Source: Erythrobacter mangrovi (GTDB lineage: Bacteria > Pseudomonadota > Alphaproteobacteria > Sphingomonadales > Sphingomonadaceae). From it: a stretch of DNA of 64,000 nt. Below the pieces are notes generated by a model. It did no database searches, was not told the origin of the DNA, and saw only the letters and a list, made by a program, of their open reading frames with translations. The stretch is taken from positions 1,743,763 to 1,807,762 of the forward strand of contig NZ_CP053921.1 in the NCBI RefSeq assembly GCF_013260645.1, given 5' to 3'. A program made the position numbers and the translations under genes. Below, one piece after another: positions 17,715 through 32,479 of this stretch. The first letter of the stretch is position 1, and every line of letters starts with the position of its first letter.

Positions 17715-19028
17715 TCAGCGTCCCGGGTAAACCGGGAAAGCTGCGCACAATTCGGTAACCTTGCCGCGCACACGCTCCTCAACCTGGCCATCACCTTCGG
17801 GGCCGTTGCGCGACAGTCCATCTACCACTTCTGCAATGAGCGCGCCAACCTGCGTGAACTCCGCCGGGCCAAACCCCCGCGTCGTGCCTGCCGGAGTACC
17901 CAGCCGCACCCCGCTGGTCACGAATGGACTGCGCGTGTCGTAGGGGATGCCGTTCTTGTTGCAGGTCAGCCAGGCGCGATCGAGCCCCTTTTCGGCGTCC
18001 TTCCCAGTCACGTCCTTGGCGGTCAGGTCGACCAGCATCGAGTGGTTATCGGTGCCCCCGGACACAACGCGCAGTCCGTTGGCTTCGAGGCTGGCGGCAA
18101 GCGCGCGAGCGTTCTCTACCACGCGGTGTGCGTATTCCTTGAAATCGGGACGCAGCGCTTCACCAAAGGCAACCGCCTTTGCCGCGACAACGTGCATCAG
18201 CGGACCGCCCTGCAAGCCGGGGAATACGGCCATGTTGAGGGGCTTGGTCAGCGCTTCATCGTCCCACAGGATGACACCGGAACGGGGACCGCGGAGCGAC
18301 TTGTGCGTGGTGGTGGTGACAATATGGGCGTAGGGGAAGGGGGAAGGGTGCGCGCCACCAGCCACAAGGCCCGAGATATGGCTCATGTCGACCATAAGGT
18401 AAGCACCGACTTCGTCGGCAACCTTGCGGAAGCCGTCCCAATCCCAAACCCGCGAATAGGCGGTTCCACCGGCGATGATCAACTTGGGCATGTTCGCCTT
18501 GGCGATGGCCATGACCTCATCCATGTCGATCCGCTCGTCTTCCTTGCGAACACCGTAGCTGACCGGGTTGAACCACTTGCCGCTCATGTTGACGGGCGAT
18601 CCGTGCGTGAGGTGGCCGCCCGAATTGAGATCGAGCCCCATGAAGGTGTCGCCCGGCTGTAGCAGCGCCAGGAACACGGCCTGGTTCATCTGGCTGCCTG
18701 AGTTGGGCTGAACATTAGCAAAATTGCATCCAAACAGTTGCTTGGCGCGTTCAATTGCCAGCGTTTCGACCACATCGGCATAATGGCAGCCGCCATAGTA
18801 GCGCTTGCCCGGGTAGCCTTCGGCGTACTTGTTGGTGAAGACCGAGCCGGTTGCTTCAAGCACCGCAGTTGACGCGATGTTTTCGCTCGCGATCAATTCG
18901 ATCTTGTCCTGTTGGCGCTTCAATTCCTTGCGGACGGCGGCGTAGATTTCCGGATCGGCTTCGGCCAGCGTATCGTGCCAGAAGCGGTCCATCGGGTCGC
19001 GGGTGGTATTGGCGGGCTGGGTGGCCAA
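17715..19028 (-). CDS. glyA: Serine hydroxymethyltransferase
   Basis: A 437-residue PLP enzyme that interconverts serine and glycine while making 5,10-methylene-THF for purine, thymidylate and methionine synthesis. The N-terminal block is [12 protein letters not shown]. The PLP lysine is K243 in [14 protein letters not shown], and [14 protein letters not shown] is the cofactor-phosphate region. The start is a TTG at 19028 with GGAG seven bases upstream (inside the end of rpiB), only one base after the rpiB stop. An ATG 36 bases inside (MDRFW) is the alternative. It lies in the rpiB-glyA-nrdR-trmJ operon. Confidence 0.95.
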   Translation of the reverse strand: MATQPANTTRDPMDRFWHDTLAEADPEIYAAVRKELKRQQDKIELIASENIASTAVLEATGSVFTNKYAEGYPGKRYYGGCHYADVVETLAIERAKQLFGCNFANVQPNSGSQMNQAVFLALLQPGDTFMGLDLNSGGHLTHGSPVNMSGKWFNPVSYGVRKEDERIDMDEVMAIAKANMPKLIIAGGTAYSRVWDWDGFRKVADEVGAYLMVDMSHISGLVAGGAHPSPFPYAHIVTTTTHKSLRGPRSGVILWDDEALTKPLNMAVFPGLQGGPLMHVVAAKAVAFGEALRPDFKEYAHRVVENARALAASLEANGLRVVSGGTDNHSMLVDLTAKDVTGKDAEKGLDRAWLTCNKNGIPYDTRSPFVTSGVRLGTPAGTTRGFGPAEFTQVGALIAEVVDGLSRNGPEGDGQVEERVRGKVTELCAAFPVYPGR

Positions 19029-19029
19029 A

Positions 19030-19467
19030 TCAGGTCTCCGGGTTGGATAGCTTGTCGACACGGCGCTGGTGACGGCCGCCGGCGAATTCGGTTTCGAGGA
19101 ATGCGGCCAGGCAGGCCTTGGCCATGTCGCTGCCTGTCAGGCGCGCGCCCATCGCGATGCAGTTGGCATCATTGTGCTCGCGAGCAAGCGAGGCGGAAAG
19201 TGGTTCCGACACCAGCGCACAGCGCACGGCCGGGTTGCGGTTCACCGAGATGGAAATGCCGATTCCTGAACCGCACAAGGCCACGCCGCGCTCAGCAGTG
19301 CCGTCGGCCACGACCGATGCCAGCTTGTAGCCGTAATCGGGATAATCGACGCTGTCCTTCGTCTCCGGGCCCAGATCGGCAACCTGGTGGCCCTGTTCGA
19401 TCAGCCATTCGCGCAGCTCGTCCTTGAGGTCGACTGCGGCATGGTCAGAGGCAATGGCGATTCTCAT
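19030..19467 (-). CDS. rpiB: Ribose-5-phosphate isomerase B
   Basis: A 145-residue RpiB/LacAB-fold isomerase interconverting ribose-5-P and ribulose-5-P in the pentose phosphate pathway. The N-terminal ASDHA (D8, H9) contacts the sugar phosphate. C65 in [10 protein letters not shown] is the catalytic base, and [13 protein letters not shown] follows. The C-terminus RHQRRVDKL supplies phosphate-binding Arg residues. The ATG at 19467 gives the family N-terminus [10 protein letters not shown]. It is the first gene of the five-gene operon with glyA, a small membrane protein, nrdR and trmJ. Confidence 0.95.
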   Translation of the reverse strand: MRIAIASDHAAVDLKDELREWLIEQGHQVADLGPETKDSVDYPDYGYKLASVVADGTAERGVALCGSGIGISISVNRNPAVRCALVSEPLSASLAREHNDANCIAMGARLTGSDMAKACLAAFLETEFAGGRHQRRVDKLSNPET

Positions 19468-19606
19468 GGTCGCGCACATAGGGGCTGGAGGCGATTCCCG
19501 CCACCCCACTGGGGTGCTTTTGCTCTGTGTGGCCTGACGCCAGTTCAAGGGCCTTGACCCGCAACCCGGCTTACCGTCTTGCTGCTCCCATCAATGGGGA
19601 GTGCCA

Positions 19607-21310
19607 ATGCGAAACTGGGTCCATCTTATTGCCTCGATGCTGGTTGCCTTGGCGCTTGCCATTTTCGCGACCACTCCTCCCTCACCAACTTCGCCAAGCA
19701 ACGATCCTGCCGAAGCCTCGGCCGAGCGAACTTTCGAGCAGGTCGAGCGCATCGCGAGTGAGCCCCATCCAACGGGTTCTCCCGCCAATGACCGGGTACG
19801 GGCTTACCTAATTGCCCAACTCGAAAGCATGGGGCTCGAGGTAAAGACGACTTCCGGCTCGCTGGGTCCAGACGCGCTGAAGAAATTGGCGCACTGGCGT
19901 GGTGAACAGACGGCGGCACCGACCGAGTTCGTCAATGTCATCGGCGTGATGAAAGGTGCCGACCCAAACCTGCCCGCGATCGGCTTGATGGCGCATTATG
20001 ACAGTGTCTGGGGGTCGCCCGGGGCTGCCGACGACGCGGCAGGCGTGGCGTCCATCCTTGAAACTGTCAGGGCACTAGCTGCAGAAGGTAGTCCGCGCCG
20101 CGACGTCGTGGTTATCCTGACCGATGCGGAAGAGCTTGGGCTGGAAGGCGCATGGCACTTCTTCAAGACCGACCCGCTAGCCGAACGCATTGGCGCTCTG
20201 ATCAACCTTGAAGCCCGCGGCGGCGGCGGGATCGCGAGCATGTTCCAGACGGGCCCAGGCAATCGGGAGGGCGTTGAACTCTACGCGAACACAGTCGATC
20301 GCCCTGCAGCGTCGTCGCTTGCCGCCTTTCTCTACTCCGTGCTCCCGAATGACACCGATCTGACGGCGGCTCTCGAACGAGGCGGTTATACGGCCTACAA
20401 CATCGCCTTCATCGGGCGATCGGGCCTTTACCATTCACCGCTGGCGACACCCGGTAATCTCGATCGCGGCGCGCTCAATCATATGCTCGCCCAGACACAT
20501 TCGCTCGCACGCGCACTCGTCAATGCGGAGCAATTGCCGCAACCAACGACGGATGCAGTTTTCTTCGATGCGTTCGGGATTGTAACACTCGTTTACGCAC
20601 CGTGGCTTGGTTGGGTCGTGCTGGTACTTGCTGCCCTTGGCTATGCCTCTGGGTATCGCGCGACGAAGGCGAAAGACGGCAGCGTCCTTTGGGGTGCAGG
20701 GCGCACGATACTGCTGCTGCTCGGTGGCGGCGTCCTGCTCTATGGTCTCAACCTGCTATCAGGCGCGGGGGTTGGCGCCGGGTACTACGATCGCCTTGCC
20801 GCCATCCCGAAGCTCACGGGGATGGCTGCACTTGCTGTCTTGTCCGCCGCAGTCCTGATTTGGGGCGGGAAGAAGCACGGGCCGAAGGCGCGGCTAGGCG
20901 CGGCTGTACCCTTGCTGCTTATCGCCCTCGCAGGGCAATGGATCGCCCCGACGGCAGCCTATTTCATCGTGATCCCACTTATGCTGGCAGGGCTTGTCGA
21001 GGCGGTAATTGCCCGCGCAGGAGATCCTCTGGGCAGGTCGGCCGCAGGCGTAGTGACAGCGTTGGTGGTAGGTTACCTGCTCGCATTGGGGTGGCAGATC
21101 ATGCAGGGCGTGGGTCCAAGCATGCCGTTTGCCGTCGTGCTGCCAGCCGCTCTTGCGGTTGTCGCTCTATTGCCGTTGTGGCCCGCGCAAAAACGCCCGC
21201 GACTGGTCGCGGGCGTCTTGCTTGCTGCCGCCATCGGCTTGGCCTTGTGGGTGCGCTTCGACCCGGTGCCGCCGACGGTTGCAGTCTATTCGTCGCTCAA
21301 GCCGAGCTGA
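19607..21310 (+). CDS. M28 family metallopeptidase with multipass C-terminus
   Basis: A 567-residue membrane aminopeptidase. An N-terminal hydrophobic anchor (about residues 6-24) leads to an M28 zinc domain facing the periplasm. Metal ligands are H130 and D132 (HYDS), D142 (GAADDAAG), the E175/E176 pair (TDAEELGLEGAW) and an Asp/His further on. From about 325 there are seven to eight hydrophobic helices, the layout of the Fxna/ERMP1-like branch. GGGGAG ends five bases before the ATG at 19607, so that start is preferred to a GTG six bases earlier. It is convergent with rpoD and probably a single-gene unit; its substrate is unknown. Confidence 0.88.
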   Translation: MRNWVHLIASMLVALALAIFATTPPSPTSPSNDPAEASAERTFEQVERIASEPHPTGSPANDRVRAYLIAQLESMGLEVKTTSGSLGPDALKKLAHWRGEQTAAPTEFVNVIGVMKGADPNLPAIGLMAHYDSVWGSPGAADDAAGVASILETVRALAAEGSPRRDVVVILTDAEELGLEGAWHFFKTDPLAERIGALINLEARGGGGIASMFQTGPGNREGVELYANTVDRPAASSLAAFLYSVLPNDTDLTAALERGGYTAYNIAFIGRSGLYHSPLATPGNLDRGALNHMLAQTHSLARALVNAEQLPQPTTDAVFFDAFGIVTLVYAPWLGWVVLVLAALGYASGYRATKAKDGSVLWGAGRTILLLLGGGVLLYGLNLLSGAGVGAGYYDRLAAIPKLTGMAALAVLSAAVLIWGGKKHGPKARLGAAVPLLLIALAGQWIAPTAAYFIVIPLMLAGLVEAVIARAGDPLGRSAAGVVTALVVGYLLALGWQIMQGVGPSMPFAVVLPAALAVVALLPLWPAQKRPRLVAGVLLAAAIGLALWVRFDPVPPTVAVYSSLKPS

Positions 21311-21317
21311 TCGCTAC

Positions 21318-23372
<2,055 letters not shown>

Positions 23373-23424
23373 AAAGTAAGTCAACCCAATCTTGCGCCGC
23401 ACCCGGGCCCGACACCCACCGCGG

Positions 23425-25281
23425 TCATGAATCCGATTCGCCTGTCGCTGCAGCCTTTCGCCGCCCGAACTGTTTCAATCGCTCGTTAAGGGCCAGCAAG
23501 CGTTCGCGCAATCTGGCCTGTTCGGCGATGGAACCTTCCGGGTCGCGTTCGAAACGCGCGGTCGCCTCCGCCAAAGCGGATTCGAGCGCGGGCCTTTCGA
23601 CCAGCAGCGACACAGCCTCGGCCAGATCCTCGCGCGCATCACCCGGGTCGATGCCTTCATCAAGGAAGGCGAAATGAGCTTTCTCGGGTGGGGCAGGCAG
23701 GCCTTGAAGGTGCGATATGGGCGATTGCCCGCGCAAATCAAGCGCCTCGGCCGCTTCAAGCAACGAATCGATCGCAGGACCGACATTTTGGTCACGCCGG
23801 GCGAAGTCGGAGAGGGCGTGCTCATGACGGGCGATCTGATCTGGGTAGCGCATCAGTCCGGCAAGGACTGCGCGTCCCAGCGAATCGCGCGCACCGCCAG
23901 ACATGGCGCGTCGCAGGCGCTCTGCCGCGCGGGGATCGAGTGTTGGAGCCTGTTGTTTCCAACCATCCTTCTTCCACTCGCGATGAGGGGTGAACTCGCG
24001 CTGCAGGCGCGGTGGGAAGGCGAAGGCCGAGAAACGATCGGACAGTTCGCGCTTGTAGAGCGCGCGGATATCGGGGTGCTGGATCGCCTCGACATGGTCC
24101 ATCAGCCGCGCCTTGAGCCCGGCCTTGTCCTCTGGCGAGTTGAGCGGCCCGGCCGCTTTCTCAAACTCCCACAGCATGTCGAGCAGGCTGGCCGGCTCCG
24201 CCAGCAGTCGCTCCAGCGCCGCGACGCCCTGCTCGCGCAGGAGGTCGTCTGGATCGAGGCCTGCTGGCAGTCTGACGATCGCGAGCGAATGCCCGGGTCG
24301 CAGCAGAGGCAGCGCGCGCTGGATGGCGCGCATCGCGGCGCGCTGGCCGGCGTTGTCCCCATCGAGGCACAGGATCGGTCGTTCGACCTGGCGCCACAAC
24401 AGCTCGAGCTGGTTTTCCGTCAGCGCAGTGCCTAGCGGTGCGACCGCCTCGCGAATGCCGGCATTGGCGAGCGCAATAGCATCCATGTAGCCCTCGACTA
24501 CGATCAGCCGACCGCTCTGGCGCGCAGCGGGTGCGGCACGATGCAGATTGTAGAGCGTGCGCCCCTTGTCGAACAACGGCGTGTCCGGACTGTTGAGATA
24601 CTTAGGCGCGTTGGGATTGGCGTCTGCGTCGAGAATCCGCCCACCAAAGGCGATCACTCGACCGCGGGTGTCGTGGATCGGCAGCATCAGGCGATCGCGG
24701 AAGCGGTCGTATGGGTCCTTGTCCTCGACCGCGATCCGCATTCCGGTTTCGACCAGCATCGGTTCCTCGAACCGGGCGAGGGCGCGTTTGAGTGCTTGGC
24801 GGTCCTCCGGCGCGTAGCCGAAGCCGAACTCCCGAACGATTGCTTCGGAAAACCCCCGGCGGCCCAGATAGGCGCGGGCATGGGCCCCTTCGGCTGCGCG
24901 CAGGTTGTGTTCGAACCACTCCTGCGCGGCGGCGGTGACATCGTGCAGGCCCGCCCGCCGCTCGGCGCGTTCGGCCTCGCGCGGGTCTGCACGCGGAACT
25001 TCCATCCCGGCCTGCGCCGCCAGTTCCTTCACGGCGTCCATGAACGACATTCCGCGCTGGTCGGTCATCCAGCGGATCACGTCACCATGCGCCTCGCAGC
25101 CAAAGCAGTGGTAAAAACCCTTGGCGTCGTTGACGTAGAAGCTCGGGGTCTTCTCGTTATGGAACGGGCAGCAGGCCTTGAACTCATGCCCCGCCTTGGT
25201 CAGCCGCGTGGTACGACCGATCACCGCGGACAGGGTAGTCCGCGCGCGCAATTCGTCGAGCCATTGGGGTGAGAGAACCAT
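23425..25281 (-). CDS. dnaG: DNA primase
   Basis: A 618-residue primase that makes RNA primers at the replication fork. The CHC2 zinc finger is C38-H41-C59-C62 ([11 protein letters not shown] and HCFGC). The N-terminal core contains [17 protein letters not shown]. The TOPRIM fold has [11 protein letters not shown] and [14 protein letters not shown] with its metal-binding acids. The C-terminal 180 residues form the DnaB-binding helicase-interaction region, rich in helices and ending near [12 protein letters not shown]. The ATG at 25281 gives the typical [14 protein letters not shown] start. rpoD follows 52 bases downstream and yqeY lies 83 bases upstream on the same strand. Confidence 0.97.
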   Translation of the reverse strand: MVLSPQWLDELRARTTLSAVIGRTTRLTKAGHEFKACCPFHNEKTPSFYVNDAKGFYHCFGCEAHGDVIRWMTDQRGMSFMDAVKELAAQAGMEVPRADPREAERAERRAGLHDVTAAAQEWFEHNLRAAEGAHARAYLGRRGFSEAIVREFGFGYAPEDRQALKRALARFEEPMLVETGMRIAVEDKDPYDRFRDRLMLPIHDTRGRVIAFGGRILDADANPNAPKYLNSPDTPLFDKGRTLYNLHRAAPAARQSGRLIVVEGYMDAIALANAGIREAVAPLGTALTENQLELLWRQVERPILCLDGDNAGQRAAMRAIQRALPLLRPGHSLAIVRLPAGLDPDDLLREQGVAALERLLAEPASLLDMLWEFEKAAGPLNSPEDKAGLKARLMDHVEAIQHPDIRALYKRELSDRFSAFAFPPRLQREFTPHREWKKDGWKQQAPTLDPRAAERLRRAMSGGARDSLGRAVLAGLMRYPDQIARHEHALSDFARRDQNVGPAIDSLLEAAEALDLRGQSPISHLQGLPAPPEKAHFAFLDEGIDPGDAREDLAEAVSLLVERPALESALAEATARFERDPEGSIAEQARLRERLLALNERLKQFGRRKAAATGESDS

Positions 25282-25364
25282 AAGGTCGCAGACCTTATAG
25301 GTCGGGCAGGGGTAGGGCTAGCGCGCGTTCGCGCCCTCCACAGGCTTGTCCGCAGGCGAAGCGT

Positions 25365-25817
25365 TCAGGAGAGCGCCTCTTTGACGAGCCCGCTGGCCTT
25401 GCTCATGTCGAGTGTGGCACCGTGACGGGCCTTTAGCTCGCCCATCACGCGACCCATATCCTTGATACCTTCCGCACCGATCTCTGCCTTGATCGCGGCG
25501 ATCGCGGCGCGAGTCTCGTCCTCGCCCATCTGCTTGGGCAGGAATTCCTCGATCACAGCCAGTTCGACCTTTTCCTTGTCGGCAAGCTCCTGCCGCCCAC
25601 CGGCCTCGTACATTTCGATCGATTCGCGGCGCTGCTTGGCCATCTTGAGCAGCACGTCAGTCACCAACTCGTCGTCTTCGGGCTTTCTCGAGGCCGTGCG
25701 TAGCTCGATATCGCGATCCTTGATCTTCGCACCGATCAGGCGGAGCGCGGCTGTGCGGTCCTTGTCCTTCGCCTTCATGGCAGTGACGGTTTCGGCCTGG
25801 ATTGTCTCGCGGAGCAT
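25365..25817 (-). CDS. GatB/YqeY domain-containing protein
   Basis: A 150-residue YqeY-like protein. The N-terminal helical half begins MLRETIQAETVTAMKAKDKDRTAALRLI, and the tRNA-amidase-like tail domain spans about 90-150 (LPKQMGEDETRAAIAAI, then GRVMGELKARHGATLDM). The tail resembles the tRNA-binding end of GatB, but the stand-alone protein's job is not settled. It lies upstream of dnaG-rpoD on the same strand, a common order, and diverges from carA. The start at 25817 is chosen because the conserved LRE motif begins there; the longer frame crosses the intergenic region. Confidence 0.9.
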   Translation of the reverse strand: MLRETIQAETVTAMKAKDKDRTAALRLIGAKIKDRDIELRTASRKPEDDELVTDVLLKMAKQRRESIEMYEAGGRQELADKEKVELAVIEEFLPKQMGEDETRAAIAAIKAEIGAEGIKDMGRVMGELKARHGATLDMSKASGLVKEALS

Positions 25818-25979
25818 GAGAATACCTGTATCGCTATAGGATGGAGTTGGTTCGCCCATGTAGGGCCATGGACGATAAAGCCAAGCCTTGTGGACAAAGG
25901 CGGGTTGACGGGACTCGTCGGCATCCCTAGCGGCAATGACTTAGCACACATCGCCGGAAACCCCTGACTCGGAGAGCCC

Positions 25980-27158
25980 ATGGCCCTGTCCGCATTTTCG
26001 CACGCGCAACCTAAAGGCGCGACTGGAGTCCTCGTATTTGCGGACGGGACGACCATTTGGGGGAAAGGCTTCGGCGCCACTGGATCCGCGGTGGGCGAAG
26101 TTTGCTTCAACACCGCGATGACGGGGTACCAGGAGGTGATGACCGATCCCTCCTACGACAGCCAGATCGTCACCTTCACCTTCCCGCACATCGGCAACGT
26201 CGGCGCGAACGAGGAAGACGTGGAGAGCCGCGGTCTCGGCGCGGTCGGGCTGGTGGTACGGCAGGAGATAACCCCGCAATCGAACTTCCGTGCGCAGCAG
26301 GAGTTTGTCGACTGGTGTGTGGCCCATGGCAAGATCGGCCTGTCGGGGATCGATACGCGCGCGCTGACGCGCCGTATTCGCCTCAATGGCGCACCCAATG
26401 CGGTCATCGCACACAGTCCGCGCGGCGAATTCGACCTCAAGGCGCTCAAGAAGCAGGCAGCCGGATGGAGCGGATTGGAAGGTCTCGACCTCGTTCCCAG
26501 CGTGACCCGTGAGAGCCAAGAAGACTGGCGCGGCGGACACTGGCAGCTTGGTTTCGGTTACACCGAAGGCGGGGCGGCACGTCCACATGTCGTTGCCATC
26601 GATTATGGCGCGAAGGACAACATCTTCCGCAACCTCGTGAAGGCGGGGGCGAAGGTCACCGTGGTGCCCGCGCGCACCTCGCTCGAGGATATACTTCGAC
26701 TACAGCCTGACGGCGTGTTCCTCTCGAATGGTCCGGGCGATCCGGCTGCGACGGGTGAATATGCGGTGCCTGTGATCCACGGTCTGCTTAAACGCGATAT
26801 CCCGCTATTCGGCATCTGCCTCGGCCACCAGATGCTCGGCCTCGCCGCCGGCGCCAAGACTGCCAAGATGCATCAGGGCCACCGCGGCGCAAACCACCCG
26901 GTCCAGCGCGTCGGCGGAGGCTGGAGCGAGAGCGAAGGTCTGGTGGAGATCACCAGCATGAACCACGGCTTCGCGATCGATGCCGATACGCTGCCGCCCG
27001 AAGTGGAGCAGACCCACGTCTCGCTGTTCGATGGCACCAATTGCGGCATTTCGATCAAGGGCAAGAAGGCCTTCGGCGTGCAATATCACCCCGAGGCGAG
27101 CCCCGGACCGCAGGACAGCTTCTACCTCTTTGAGAAGTTCGTGGGGATGCTGGGGTGA
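25980..27158 (+). CDS. carA: Carbamoyl-phosphate synthase small subunit
   Basis: A 392-residue glutaminase subunit. It hydrolyses glutamine and channels ammonia to CarB for carbamoyl phosphate, feeding arginine and pyrimidine synthesis. The N-terminal domain carries ATGVLVFADGTTIWGKGFG and FNTAMTGYQEV. The class I amidotransferase triad is C280 (GICLGHQM), H370 and E372 (QYHPEAS). CGGAGAG sits just upstream of the ATG at 25980. Unusually, its stop overlaps the GTG of a 191-residue unrelated gene rather than being followed by carB, which begins 570 bases later. Confidence 0.97.
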   Translation: MALSAFSHAQPKGATGVLVFADGTTIWGKGFGATGSAVGEVCFNTAMTGYQEVMTDPSYDSQIVTFTFPHIGNVGANEEDVESRGLGAVGLVVRQEITPQSNFRAQQEFVDWCVAHGKIGLSGIDTRALTRRIRLNGAPNAVIAHSPRGEFDLKALKKQAAGWSGLEGLDLVPSVTRESQEDWRGGHWQLGFGYTEGGAARPHVVAIDYGAKDNIFRNLVKAGAKVTVVPARTSLEDILRLQPDGVFLSNGPGDPAATGEYAVPVIHGLLKRDIPLFGICLGHQMLGLAAGAKTAKMHQGHRGANHPVQRVGGGWSESEGLVEITSMNHGFAIDADTLPPEVEQTHVSLFDGTNCGISIKGKKAFGVQYHPEASPGPQDSFYLFEKFVGMLG

Positions 27159-27729
27159 ACTCTGTTGAGCGCATCAGAGGACAGATGCAGGTCGCTCTCG
27201 TCATCGAGGGGCACAAACAAACGGGGGCAATTCCGAACTTACTCGAATTAGCCTCTGCCTATTCAATCAAGGGGGAGCCTGCCCTCATCAACTCTTCGAT
27301 CAAAGGTTGGGAGAATGAAAATCTTCTAATCGTGTCAAGAACCCTCGACGGCAAAGTGGCGGCCGCTCTCCGCCACGATTGTATCGCTGATGCGCTTTCC
27401 CACGTTCTAGATTCTTTGGGTGCAGAAACTTTCAAGGTGGACTGGTCCAAAGAAGAAATATTGACGGATGCCACCAATGAAGCGCTGATTGTCGCCCGCG
27501 ACGGTTGGAAGCTACTCACCTTTGAGCGTGAGTGTGCCGCGCCGGGAAAACAGCCTAGCGACTCCGCATCTCCCCTACCGTTTCAAATTACCAACAACTT
27601 CACTCCTGTGAACAATATCACCTCAGCAAATCCGCAACCTGCCAACTCAGTTTCTTGGGCTGGGTGGGTCGGCGCGATGATCGGGATCATCGCAATTGTT
27701 GTAGCACTCTGGATTGGCGGAAAAATTTA

Positions 27730-27730
<1 letters not shown>
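27155..27730 (+). CDS. Unknown tail-anchored protein inserted between carA and carB
   Basis: A 191-residue protein I do not recognise. Residues 1-130 look like a compact soluble domain ([29 protein letters not shown]). Residues 131-165 are a low-complexity Ser/Pro/Asn linker ([19 protein letters not shown]). Residues about 167-187 form one hydrophobic helix ([18 protein letters not shown]) at the very C-terminus. The gene starts at a GTG overlapping the carA stop (GTGA) and ends overlapping the carB ATG (TAATG). Base and codon use differ from the flanks: AGA, TTA, CTA and AAA codons are frequent and the GC content is clearly lower. This suggests recent acquisition. Confidence 0.7.
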
Positions 27731-31053
<3,323 letters not shown>

Positions 31054-31085
31054 CGAGAACACACGCGCGCTCCCCTCACATTTGG

Positions 31086-31117
31086 ACCCGCAAGGCTCCG
31101 CAAGCTGCGGACCGGGT
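31086..31117. other. Hairpin in the carB-greA gap
   Basis: Outer arms ACCCG (31086-31090) and CGGGT (31113-31117) enclose TCCGCA (31097-31102) and TGCGGA (31106-31111). It lies 33 bases after carB and 46 before greA. No T-run follows, so it is either a Rho-dependent stop aid or a greA leader structure. Confidence 0.4.
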
Positions 31118-31162
31118 TCGAATTGTCCCTGAGGGAGCCGGGAACAGGAAGGACGAAGGCCC

Positions 31163-31630
31163 ATGGAAAAGGTGCCGATGCTGGCAGAGGGCTATGAAAA
31201 GCTGACAGCGGACCTCAAGGTGCTGCGCGCCGAACGCCCGAAGATCGTCGATGCGATCGAGGAAGCGCGCGCGCATGGCGACCTCTCGGAGAACGCGGAA
31301 TATCACGCGGCCAAGGAACGCCAAGGCCAGGTCGAGGCGCAGATCGCCGATATCGAGGACAAGGTCAGCCGCGCGCAGATCATCGACCCGACGACGCTTT
31401 CGGGCGACAAGGTGATCTTTGGTGCGACCGTTACTTTGCTCGACGAGAACGACAAGCCGGTGCGATACCAGATCGTCGGCCAGACCGAAGCAGACGCGAA
31501 CAAGGGCCGAATCAGCTACAACTCGCCGATCGGTCGGGCGCTGATCGGCAAGCAGGTTGACGAAGAGGTCGAAGTGACGGTCCCTTCGGGCGACAAGTTT
31601 TACCTGGTCGAGAAGATCGAGTTCATCTGA
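31163..31630 (+). CDS. greA: Transcription elongation factor GreA
   Basis: A 155-residue factor that rescues backtracked RNA polymerase by stimulating transcript cleavage. The N-terminal coiled coil (about residues 1-75) carries the tip motif [18 protein letters not shown] with its acidic pair D41 and E44 (approximately). The C-terminal FKBP-like domain begins near [11 protein letters not shown] and ends in [15 protein letters not shown]. The ATG at 31163 begins [11 protein letters not shown], the usual alphaproteobacterial N-terminus. It follows carB by 109 bases and ends at a terminator whose loop contains the stop codon of the convergent acetyltransferase gene. Confidence 0.96.
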   Translation: MEKVPMLAEGYEKLTADLKVLRAERPKIVDAIEEARAHGDLSENAEYHAAKERQGQVEAQIADIEDKVSRAQIIDPTTLSGDKVIFGATVTLLDENDKPVRYQIVGQTEADANKGRISYNSPIGRALIGKQVDEEVEVTVPSGDKFYLVEKIEFI

Positions 31631-31639
31631 GCCGGAAAG

Positions 31640-31659
31640 CCGCTCTCAGAGCGGTTTTT
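31640..31659 (+). terminator. greA terminator, loop carries the convergent gene's stop
   Basis: CCGCTC (31640-31645), loop TCA (31646-31648), GAGCGG (31649-31654) and TTTTT (31655-31659). The TCA loop is the reverse complement of the TGA ending the minus-strand acetyltransferase gene, so the terminator stem overlaps that gene's last codons. Confidence 0.8.
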
Positions 31660-32119
31660 CCATCGCCCAGTTGTGGATCTGCACACCGTCGATCTCAAAT
31701 TCACGCTTGTGCATCATGACGTAGCCCGCGCGCTCGAACGCGGGTCGCGCAAGGTCGCTCGCTTCCGAGTAGAGTCTCGTTACGCCCCAACTGCGCGCCA
31801 ATGCCTCCGCCTCACCTAACAGGCGGGCAGCGAGGCCTTGGCGAGTGTGCCCCGGATGATTGTACAAGTGGTCGAGGTGGCCATCTTGCTCAAGCAAGGC
31901 ATAGGCGACGGGCCTGTCATCGGCGTCAACGGCGACGAGAATGATCGCACCATCCGCCACGCGACTGCGAAACTTTTCCGGCGTCGCTTGCCAACGTAAC
32001 CAGGCCGTCACCTGCTCCGGTGAATACTTGAGCGCCCCCACCCGAACTATCGCCTCTCGCCAGACAAGCGGGAGGACCTCGGCATCATCGTCGCGAAACG
32101 GCCTGATGGAGTAGGCCAT
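31646..32119 (-). CDS. GNAT family N-acetyltransferase
   Basis: A 157-residue acetyl-CoA-dependent transferase. It shows the GNAT order: MAYSIRPFRDDDAEVLPLVWREAI at the N-terminus, VAVDADDRPVAYALLEQDGHLDHLYNHP in the central strands, and HTRQGLAARLLGEAEALAR as motif A with a Q/R-x-x-G-x-G/A-like CoA loop. The C-terminal strands contain LYSEASDLARPAFERAGYVM. The acceptor substrate is unknown; amino-acid or small-amine acetylation is typical. The start ATG 32119 lies 7 bases after the DUF4170 stop, so the two are probably cotranscribed. Its stop codon is in the loop of the greA terminator. Confidence 0.87.
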   Translation of the reverse strand: MAYSIRPFRDDDAEVLPLVWREAIVRVGALKYSPEQVTAWLRWQATPEKFRSRVADGAIILVAVDADDRPVAYALLEQDGHLDHLYNHPGHTRQGLAARLLGEAEALARSWGVTRLYSEASDLARPAFERAGYVMMHKREFEIDGVQIHNWAMEKPL

Positions 32120-32126
32120 GGTGCGT

Positions 32127-32357
32127 TCAGGCGCCCGGGTCGAGCAGCTTGTGCAGGTGGACCACGACGTACTTCATTTCGGCGTCGTCGACCGTGCGTT
32201 GGGCATTGGCCCGCCAGGAGTCGACCGCCGCGTCATAGCTGCTGAACACGCCGGCAACGTGGATGCCCTCGGGATCGGCGAAAGTCACCGCGCGAGGATC
32301 TGTGACACGGCCGCCCATGACGAGATAGAGCGTCTGCTTGCTCTCTTTTTCTTCCAT
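32127..32357 (-). CDS. DUF4170 family small protein
   Basis: A 76-residue soluble protein matching my memory of DUF4170: KQTLYLVMGGRVTDPRAVTF, then GVFSSYDAAVDSWRANAQRTVDDA and KYVVVHLHKLLDP. The family is restricted to alphaproteobacteria as far as I know and has no established function. The start ATG 32357 is used because MEEKESKQTLY is the usual N-terminus; an AAGGAG lies 12-17 bases upstream, somewhat far. It lies after the hairpin at 32424-32455 that closes the upstream envelope operon, and 7 bases before the acetyltransferase. Confidence 0.8.
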   Translation of the reverse strand: MEEKESKQTLYLVMGGRVTDPRAVTFADPEGIHVAGVFSSYDAAVDSWRANAQRTVDDAEMKYVVVHLHKLLDPGA

Positions 32358-32423
32358 GACTATTGAAACTCCTTGGGGAGGGGAGGTTTGGCTGGTTTTC
32401 GGATTGGCTGGCCCCATAGCGAA

Positions 32424-32455
32424 AGCGGCGCGGCAGGCAACCCTGTCGCGCCGCT
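32424..32455 (-). terminator. Terminator-like hairpin after the envelope operon
   Basis: AGCGGCGCG (32424-32432) pairs with CGCGCCGCT (32447-32455), extended inward by a G-U and CAGG/CCTG, giving about 14 bp around a CAA-C loop. On the minus strand it is followed by TTTCGC, so it probably ends the 34383-32480 operon. Confidence 0.6.
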
Positions 32456-32479
32456 ACGGCATCGTATTCCCCGCGGGGA

